From assembly GCF_009905735.1 (NCBI RefSeq), contig NZ_JAAALE010000025.1:1-40180 (forward strand): a stretch of 40,180 nucleotides of DNA, given 5' to 3'. Positions 35,971-40,180 of the stretch are shown piece after piece. Under the pieces are notes generated by a model, which did no database searches, was not told where the DNA came from, and saw only the letters and a program-made list of their open reading frames with translations. Source of the DNA: Porphyrobacter sp. SLTP. GTDB lineage: Bacteria > Pseudomonadota > Alphaproteobacteria > Sphingomonadales > Sphingomonadaceae. Every line of letters begins with the position of its first letter. Position 1 is the first letter of the stretch. A program made the position numbers and the translations under genes.

Positions 35971-36074
35971 CGTCATTGCGAGGAGCCGAAGGCGGCGCGG
36001 TAATCCTTGACACGGCTTTACTCGTGGCGGGAAGGCTGGGCCATGGCTTGCTTCGCCTGCGGCTCGCAATGACG
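35971..36074. repeat. Interspersed inverted repeat with CGTCATTGCGAG ends
   Basis: The 104-base element begins CGTCATTGCGAG (35971-35982) and ends with its exact complement (36063-36074). The pairing extends inward imperfectly through GAGCCGAAGGCG and CGCCTGCGGCTC. It sits just 4 bases after the tesA-like stop and 8 bases before the convergent recF end. Elements with these ends occur in many copies in alphaproteobacterial genomes. Confidence 0.85.
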
Positions 36075-36082
36075 AGCAGTAT

Positions 36083-37171
36083 CTATATCCGCTCCACACC
36101 TCCACCAGACACGCGCCACACCGCCGCCTCGCCGCGGATCGCATCGAAGGGAGCGAGTTCTGTGCCGGTCATCCAGACCTGCGCCTTGCCTTCCCGCAGT
36201 CGCCGGAACAGTTCGGTCCGGCGCACCGGATCGAGATGCGCGGCGACTTCGTCCAGCAACAGCACGCTGGGACGACCAGCAGCGGCAAGGATGCCGTGGG
36301 CCAGCGTAATGGCGATCAGCATGGCCTTCTGCTCGCCGGTCGAACAGGCAGCGGCAGGCTGGCCGGTTGAGGCCATCTTGACCTGCAACTCATCGCGCTG
36401 CGGTCCGGTGAGCGCGCGTCCGGCCGCCCGGTCACGCGGGCGGGCGCGGGCGAGTTCGGCGCGCAAGGCGGTCTCATCCAGCGGGCCGCCGGGGAGGTAG
36501 GTGAGGGCGGGCCGGGCGAAAGGCTCAGGGGGCAGGGCGGAAAGTTCATCCGCCAGTCGCAAGACAAGGTCGGCCCGGGTCCGCGCGACCGCCGCGCCGT
36601 GATCCGCCGCCTGTGCCTCGATCGCGTCCATCCAGCGCGGATCGCCGCCCGCTTCCAAGAGCTTGCCCCGCTCCCGCAGGGCGGTCTCCAGCGCGTTGAC
36701 CCGCCGCGCATGATCGGGCGCGATGGCCAGCGCCATGCGGTCCATAAACCGCCGCCGCGCGCCCGCGCTGTCGGTGAATAGCCCGTCCATGGCCGGGGTG
36801 AGCCAGCTCATCGCCAGCCATTCGGCAAGGCTCGCCGCGCTGGCGGGCGCGCTGTTGACCCGCACCAGCCGCCGCCCGGGTTGGCCGTCTTCGGTATAGG
36901 TGCCGATCCGTGCCGACACGGTACCGGCCTCGGTCAGGCTCGCTCCGATGGCAAAGGGGAGGGGGGGATCACCCGGAACCGCCCGCCGCGCCAGATCGCC
37001 AAGGTTCGCGCGCCGCAGCCCGCGCCCCGGCCCGAGCAATGACAGCGCCTCCAGCAGGTTCGTCTTCCCCGCGCCGTTCTCACCCACCAGCAGGTTGAAA
37101 TGCGCCGTCTCGCCAAGCGTCGTCGCGGCGTGATTGCGGAAGTTTTCAAGGGTGATCCGGCTGAGGCCCAT
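36083..37171 (-). CDS. recF: DNA replication and repair protein RecF
   Basis: A 362-residue SMC-like ATPase that loads RecA at gaps with RecO and RecR. ITLENFRNHAATTL opens the protein, Walker A is GENGAGKT (30-37), the signature is STGEQKA near residue 285, and Walker B is VLLLDEVAAHLD. Normal length. It does not lie here in the dnaA-dnaN-recF order; neither neighbour is a replication gene. No LexA box was found in the 240 bases upstream. Confidence 0.95.
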   Translation of the reverse strand: MGLSRITLENFRNHAATTLGETAHFNLLVGENGAGKTNLLEALSLLGPGRGLRRANLGDLARRAVPGDPPLPFAIGASLTEAGTVSARIGTYTEDGQPGRRLVRVNSAPASAASLAEWLAMSWLTPAMDGLFTDSAGARRRFMDRMALAIAPDHARRVNALETALRERGKLLEAGGDPRWMDAIEAQAADHGAAVARTRADLVLRLADELSALPPEPFARPALTYLPGGPLDETALRAELARARPRDRAAGRALTGPQRDELQVKMASTGQPAAACSTGEQKAMLIAITLAHGILAAAGRPSVLLLDEVAAHLDPVRRTELFRRLREGKAQVWMTGTELAPFDAIRGEAAVWRVSGGGVERI

Positions 37172-37332
37172 GGCGCACTCGCGGTTAGCACAGGGGCCAG
37201 ATTTGGCCAGAGCAGCGCTTCTGAAATCGCCAATCCTAACCCTTGGTAGATTTTCCCAATCTTTCGCTTGGCTGAACGGGTTGTTTGCGGGCTGAAAGCA
37301 TAGAAACCGCAGAATTCCGCCATTTTTCTAGT

Positions 37333-37350
37333 TTGGCACGCCCCGTGCAA
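37333..37350 (+). promoter_or_regulatory. Sigma-54 (-24/-12) promoter
   Basis: TTGGCACG-CCCC-GTGCAA matches the RpoN consensus TGGCACG-N4-TTGC with one change (G for T). The invariant GG (37335-37336) and GC (37347-37348) are exactly ten bases apart, as required. Transcription would start near 37360, 52 bases before the first small gene. Two GGCTGAA repeats (37270-37276 and 37290-37296) upstream could be part of an activator site. Sigma-54 promoters drive the psp operon in E. coli through PspF. Confidence 0.72.
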
Positions 37351-37364
37351 TGTACTTTGCATCC

Positions 37365-37379
37365 CCGGGATGGTCCCGG
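37365..37379 (+). promoter_or_regulatory. Leader hairpin of the sigma-54 operon
   Basis: CCGGGA-TGG-TCCCGG forms a perfect six-base stem just after the predicted transcription start. It could stabilise the mRNA 5' end; a regulatory role is speculative. Confidence 0.45.
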
Positions 37380-37411
37380 AAAACACTGAAAACACCAGAA
37401 GGAGACTTCAC

Positions 37412-37525
37412 ATGTTCGCCACCGAAACCTCGAACCGCCTGTTCGCCGCCGCTTTCTCGATCGTCATGTCGGCCGCGTTCTTCGCCTACGCCATCATCCC
37501 GGCCAGCCCGACCCTGATCGCTTGA
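37412..37525 (+). CDS. 37-residue single-helix membrane protein, copy 1
   Basis: ATG at 37412 to TGA at 37525, with AAGGAG ten bases upstream. It has a polar start with an acidic residue and Arg9, then a hydrophobic span from about residue 10 to 29 ending FAYAIIPASP, and a short hydrophobic tail. It is probably one inner-membrane helix. It is 51 per cent identical (19 of 37, no gaps) to the next gene, so the pair arose by tandem duplication. I recognise no family. It is first in the sigma-54 operon with pspC. Confidence 0.75.
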   Translation: MFATETSNRLFAAAFSIVMSAAFFAYAIIPASPTLIA

Positions 37526-37566
37526 TCGCTGCCTCACCAAACACTCGACTCAAAGGACCCAAGACC

Positions 37567-37680
37567 ATGTTCGGCTCTGACAACCTCGCCCGCCTCGCTT
37601 CCGCTGCCTTCGCTGTCGTTCTGACCGTTGCCAGCTTCGCCTATGCCATCGTTCCTGCTAGCCCCGGCATGGTCGCCTAA
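37567..37680 (+). CDS. 37-residue single-helix membrane protein, copy 2
   Basis: ATG at 37567 to TAA at 37680, with AAGGA nine bases upstream; it begins 41 bases after copy 1 stops. Same length and layout as copy 1: acidic polar start, Arg9-Leu10, a hydrophobic helix, then FAYAIVPASP. Differences from copy 1 are mostly conservative (Ile/Val, Ser/Thr, Asp/Glu), which shows selection on the protein and argues that both are real genes. Function unknown; the position before pspC suggests an envelope role. Confidence 0.77.
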   Translation: MFGSDNLARLASAAFAVVLTVASFAYAIVPASPGMVA

Positions 37681-37713
37681 GCTGGCAACACTTTCTCACG
37701 GAGACTGACTGAC

Positions 37714-37929
37714 ATGAACAACATCACGGGCAATTCCGGCGGCAAGCCGCCCCGCGCGAACTTCCGCCTCGACAAGTCCAACGCCAAGGTCTTCGGCGTC
37801 TGCGCCGGGATTGCTGACTACTTCGGGATCGACACCATGCTGGTGCGGATCGGCTTCGTTGCCGGCGCGCTGCTCGGCTTTGGCAGCTTCATCCTGATCT
37901 ACCTCGCGATCGCGCTGATCGCGGATTGA
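37714..37929 (+). CDS. PspC-domain membrane protein
   Basis: A 71-residue protein made only of a PspC domain: FRLDKSNAKVFGVCAGIADYFGIDTMLVRIGFV, then a hydrophobic span from about residue 45 to the end (ALLGFGSFILIYLAIALIAD). The first part matches the PspC amphipathic segment with VCAGIADYF. PspC proteins sense inner-membrane stress and, with PspB, take PspA away from PspF in enterobacteria. This form lacks the C-terminal leucine-zipper region of E. coli PspC, so it may act differently. No pspA, pspB or pspF gene is in the window. GGAG precedes the ATG by 12 bases. Confidence 0.88.
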   Translation: MNNITGNSGGKPPRANFRLDKSNAKVFGVCAGIADYFGIDTMLVRIGFVAGALLGFGSFILIYLAIALIAD

Positions 37930-37972
37930 GTGCAGCGACGAAAAGCGGTTCCCGGTTTTCGGGCCGCTGCAC
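37930..37972 (+). repeat. Hairpin after pspC
   Basis: GTGCAGC (37930-37936) pairs with GCTGCAC (37966-37972), with an inner GAAAA/TTTTC pair. It lies directly after the PspC stop and before the main terminator, and may protect the mRNA 3' end. Confidence 0.45.
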
Positions 37973-37989
37973 CTGATTGGAACAACCGG

Positions 37990-38017
37990 GAGGGGCCTTG
38001 TGTGGCCCCTCTTTTTT
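37990..38017 (+). terminator. Rho-independent terminator of the small-protein/pspC operon
   Basis: GAGGGGCC (37990-37997) pairs with GGCCCCTC (38004-38011) around a TTGTGT loop, followed by six T. The T-run overlaps the stop codon of the convergent SDR gene. Confidence 0.93.
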
Positions 38018-38798
38018 ACATGGCCGAGATTCCTCCATCCAGCTTGAGCTCGGCGCCGGTCATGAAGCGGCTTTCATCGCTCGCCAGATAGAGCACCGCG
38101 TTGGCGATATCGTTGGGCTCGCCCACGAATTTCAGCGGGATCTGCCGCGCCAGCTTTTCCAGCAGCACATCCTTGTCGAGCGAGGCGGCCTTGGCCGTCC
38201 CGTCGAGGATCGGCGTATCGACAAAGGTCGGGTGCACCGAATTGCAGCGGATATTCATGCTCTTCTTGGCGCAGTGGAGCGCAATCGACTTCGACAGCAT
38301 CCACACCGCCGCCTTCGAGGCGTTGTAAGCGGGCATGGTGTCGCTGGCGATCAGGCCTGCGATGGACGAGATATTGATGATCGACCCCGGCGCGTGTTCG
38401 CGCATCAGCGGGAGGGCCTTCTGGCAGCCGTGGAAGATCGAGTTGACGTTGATATCAAAGCAGCGCTGCCAGTCCCCGAAATCACACGCCTCGATATTGC
38501 CCGGCACGCCGATCCCGGCATTGTTGACCAGCACGTTGAGCCCGCCGAGATGCTCGCGCGCGGCATCGACCGCGGCTTCCCACTGGGCCGGATCAGTCAC
38601 GTCATGCGCGATCCCGAAGGCGGTGCCTTCGCCCATCTCGGCATTGATGATCGCGGCGGTTTCCTCCGCGCCCGCGCCGTTGATATCGGTCGCCAGCACC
38701 CGCGCGCCTTCCTGCGCCAAGCGGATGCAATGCGCGCGGCCAAGGCCCTGCGCGCCGCCCGTGACGAGGGCCATCTTGCCCGCAACTCTGCCTGCCAT
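38016..38798 (-). CDS. Short-chain dehydrogenase/reductase (SDR)
   Basis: A 260-residue classical SDR: cofactor motif TGGAQGLG (13-20), Asp38-type acidic residue in ATDING (NAD preferred), NNAG in VLVNNAGIGVP, Ser in INISSIAG, and catalytic Tyr158/Lys162 in YNASK. Classical SDRs oxidise or reduce alcohols, ketones or steroids with NAD(P); the substrate is not readable. The end GAELKLDGGISAM is standard. It starts three bases after the Nudix stop, so the two are probably one transcript. Confidence 0.92.
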   Translation of the reverse strand: MAGRVAGKMALVTGGAQGLGRAHCIRLAQEGARVLATDINGAGAEETAAIINAEMGEGTAFGIAHDVTDPAQWEAAVDAAREHLGGLNVLVNNAGIGVPGNIEACDFGDWQRCFDINVNSIFHGCQKALPLMREHAPGSIINISSIAGLIASDTMPAYNASKAAVWMLSKSIALHCAKKSMNIRCNSVHPTFVDTPILDGTAKAASLDKDVLLEKLARQIPLKFVGEPNDIANAVLYLASDESRFMTGAELKLDGGISAM

Positions 38799-38801
38799 AA
38801 C

Positions 38802-39362
38802 TTAATCCTCTCCCAAGTATCCCGGTGTCAAAAGCATCGCTATGCGCACGTCGACCGCGTGCCCTGCGCGCCGCCACTCGGCCACGAAGCGCGAAAGATC
38901 GCGCAGCGCAACCCGGTGGACGGTGATATTCTCGCCCTCGGTGCCGCCGCCTTCGCCAATGCGTTCAAGGCTGGTCGCTTTCAGCAGCGTGAAGCATTCC
39001 GAGACCATCCCGGGCGAGGAGTAGAACTCCCCCAGGACCTCAAGCTTGGCCGCGCGGTAGCCGGTTTCCTCCTCCAGCTCGCGCGCGGCGGCGGTGAGGG
39101 CGCTTTCGTCCTCGCCGCCCGCGTCATCGCCGACGAGGCCCGCGGGGACTTCGAGACTGAAGCGCGAGAGCGGCACGCGGTACTGGCTGACAAGAATCAC
39201 ATGGCGGGTGCCATCGGCGTCCTCGTCCAGCGCAATGATCGCTGCGGCGCGAATGCCGCGCGCGCGTCCGACATATTCCCACCGCCCCCGCTTCTTGGTG
39301 GTGATGAAGCGGCCTTCCCACATTACCTCTTCGGGCAGATCGGCGTCGCGGTCTTTTTCCAA
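38802..39362 (-). CDS. Nudix hydrolase, ADP-ribose pyrophosphatase type
   Basis: About 186 residues. The Nudix box reads GLVGDDAGGEDESALTAAAR followed by ELEEETGY; the E-x7-REL-x-EE-x-GY part is canonical, and the leading Gly is displaced by one residue. WEYVGRARGIRAAAII and SLEVPAGLVG resemble NudF/ADP-ribose pyrophosphatases, and FYSSPGMVSE is the matching downstream loop. Metal-dependent cleavage of ADP-ribose-like compounds is likely. The start is unclear: only TTG (39362) or a later ATG (39323) is in frame, and neither has a good ribosome-binding site. A repeat element lies 12 bases upstream. Confidence 0.87.
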   Translation of the reverse strand: MEKDRDADLPEEVMWEGRFITTKKRGRWEYVGRARGIRAAAIIALDEDADGTRHVILVSQYRVPLSRFSLEVPAGLVGDDAGGEDESALTAAARELEEETGYRAAKLEVLGEFYSSPGMVSECFTLLKATSLERIGEGGGTEGENITVHRVALRDLSRFVAEWRRAGHAVDVRIAMLLTPGYLGED

Positions 39363-39373
39363 AATGCAAAACC

Positions 39374-39463
39374 CCGTTCATCCTGCGCTTGTCGAAGGAT
39401 CGTGCTTCTTCGGCGCTGGATCGGAAAGAAGGAGCGGCCCTTCGACAGGCTCAGGGCGAGCGG
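39374..39463. repeat. Interspersed inverted repeat with 26-base arms
   Basis: Left arm 39374-39399 and right arm 39438-39463 match at 20 of 26 positions when one is reversed. The core is TGTCGAAGG preceded by a CCTGAGC-like segment, a repeat type common in sphingomonads. It fills most of the 128-base gap between the TPM gene and the Nudix gene and ends 12 bases from the annotated Nudix start. Confidence 0.75.
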
Positions 39464-39490
39464 GTCAAGGGCGAATTGCGGCAGGTCGGG

Positions 39491-40165
39491 TCAAACCTCG
39501 ATCAGGCGGTCTGGGAGCTCATTTTCATCGTCGCTGCCGCGCGGGAAATGTTCGGCCAGGACATGGCCGACATCGCTGATACCCACGGCCAGCCCCTCAG
39601 CCACACGGCCCTTGCGGATGTGGACAAGCATATCGCCCATCGCCTCGCCCCACACTTCGGCGGGCACTTTGGCCGCGATGGTTTCATCCGCGACGATTTC
39701 TGCGCGGTGTTCGCGCATCGAGAGGTAGATCATCACGCCGGTGCGCCCGGTGGTGCGACGTTCCGCGCCAACCTTGAACTGGCGCACCGCCTGATTGTGG
39801 ACCCGGATCGTCTTGAGCGGGCCGGGGATCAGGAAAAACTTCAGCGGTTCCCATTGCTGCACCAGCATCACAGCAACGAATTTGATGAGGCCGAGCGCGA
39901 TCACCATGCTGGCGAGCTCTCCGGTGGTCCATTCATGGCCCCACCCACCAAAAGCCGCATCCCACGCGTTGAGGAAAGGCAGGGGGAAGGCCGCAAACAC
40001 GCTCATCGCTGTAAACGCCGCACCTGCCGCCCACAGCAGCGCCACATCGGTGTACCCGTCCGAGCTTTCGGCCAGCACCGTCACGATCTCGCCGGAAGTC
40101 GCGCTTTCGGCAGCCGTGACCGCTTCGCTGACCCGCTGGCGTCCGGCGTCATCAAGATAGGCCAT
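39491..40165 (-). CDS. TPM-domain membrane protein
   Basis: A 224-residue protein beginning LDDAGRQRVSEAVTAAESATSGEIVTVLAES, the TPM (TLP18.3/Psb32/MOLO-1) start. Two membrane helices interrupt it (about 43-62 and 85-102). The segment FKVGAERRTTGRTGVMIYLSMREHRAEIVAD and 'VWGEAMGDMLVHIRKGRVAEGLAVGISDVG' are TPM hallmarks. It ends in acidic ELPDRLIEV. TPM proteins are linked to photosystem repair in plants and to phosphatase or envelope roles; the bacterial function is unclear. It often follows a YgcG-like TPM gene, and the bases just upstream fit such a gene's end. Confidence 0.88.
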   Translation of the reverse strand: MAYLDDAGRQRVSEAVTAAESATSGEIVTVLAESSDGYTDVALLWAAGAAFTAMSVFAAFPLPFLNAWDAAFGGWGHEWTTGELASMVIALGLIKFVAVMLVQQWEPLKFFLIPGPLKTIRVHNQAVRQFKVGAERRTTGRTGVMIYLSMREHRAEIVADETIAAKVPAEVWGEAMGDMLVHIRKGRVAEGLAVGISDVGHVLAEHFPRGSDDENELPDRLIEV

Positions 40166-40168
40166 GGC

Positions 40169-40180
40169 TTACCATCCCCC
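40169..40180 (-). CDS. Possible 3' end of an upstream YgcG-like TPM gene (partial)
   Basis: Reading from the right edge, the last codons are GGA TGG TAA, a Gly-Trp end. YgcG-like TPM proteins usually finish with a Gly-rich tail ending in Trp, and such genes commonly precede a second TPM gene as here. Only three codons are visible, so this is weak. Confidence 0.25.
   Translation of the reverse strand, partial: GGW

Noticed and set aside
37977..39728. A 583-codon plus-strand frame across the SDR, Nudix and TPM genes
   Set aside because: It covers three clear genes on the other strand, an inverted repeat and a terminator, so it cannot be a real gene.

Overview
The window is about 40 kb of chromosomal DNA with high GC content, tightly packed genes and many 4-base ATGA or GTGA overlaps. 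Its gene families point to an alphaproteobacterium of the order Sphingomonadales, most likely near Erythrobacteraceae: a large TonB-dependent receptor, a Mic60-like gene beside hemC/hemD, an Anbu proteasome cluster, a FixJ-type regulator, and three kinds of interspersed inverted repeat of the sort scattered through sphingomonad genomes. This placement is inferred from gene content, not from a phylogeny. No rRNA, tRNA, CRISPR array, transposase or phage gene was seen.

Layout. 1-3818 (minus): the start of a lipoprotein gene, then the overlapping operon tsaD-gpsA-flippase. 3863-6476 (plus): hemC-hemD-mic60-like, followed by a compound inverted repeat. 6637-12091: a UbiH/COQ6 monooxygenase diverging from a DsbD-family reductase, which converges on a small lipoprotein coupled to an S10 carboxypeptidase. 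12168-15098 (minus): a HigB/HigA toxin-antitoxin pair in an AT-rich pocket downstream of uvrB, which has a candidate LexA box. 15221-16662 (plus): an EF-hand DUF3617 lipoprotein and an alpha/beta hydrolase. 16778-20887 (plus): the four-gene Anbu cluster (ATP-grasp, alpha-E, transglutaminase, Anbu peptidase). 21031-21651: a LuxR/FixJ-type regulator with a degenerate receiver. 21728-24423 (minus): extensin-like lipoprotein, VOC protein and PutP. 24690-25532: an outer-membrane beta-barrel protein converging on typA (25631-27466) across a strong terminator. 27884-31955 (plus): TonB-dependent receptor, DUF805 protein and a multi-pass membrane protein. 31967-35966: a YbbP/YbbA-type ABC exporter diverging from a TesA-like GDSL lipoprotein. 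36083-37171: recF. 37333-38017: a small operon behind a sigma-54-type promoter, encoding two tandem 37-residue membrane peptides and a PspC-domain protein. 38016-40180 (minus): SDR, Nudix and TPM-domain genes.

Most genes are housekeeping: haem and quinone synthesis, tRNA modification, phospholipid precursor supply, DNA repair and replication, and envelope thiol chemistry. The most interesting signal is at 37.3-38.0 kb, where an apparently undescribed pair of paralogous micro-membrane proteins shares a sigma-54 promoter with a phage-shock-type PspC protein. Second is the complete Anbu operon, a proteasome-like system whose substrate is not settled. All functional calls rest on reading motifs by eye; no database search was run.
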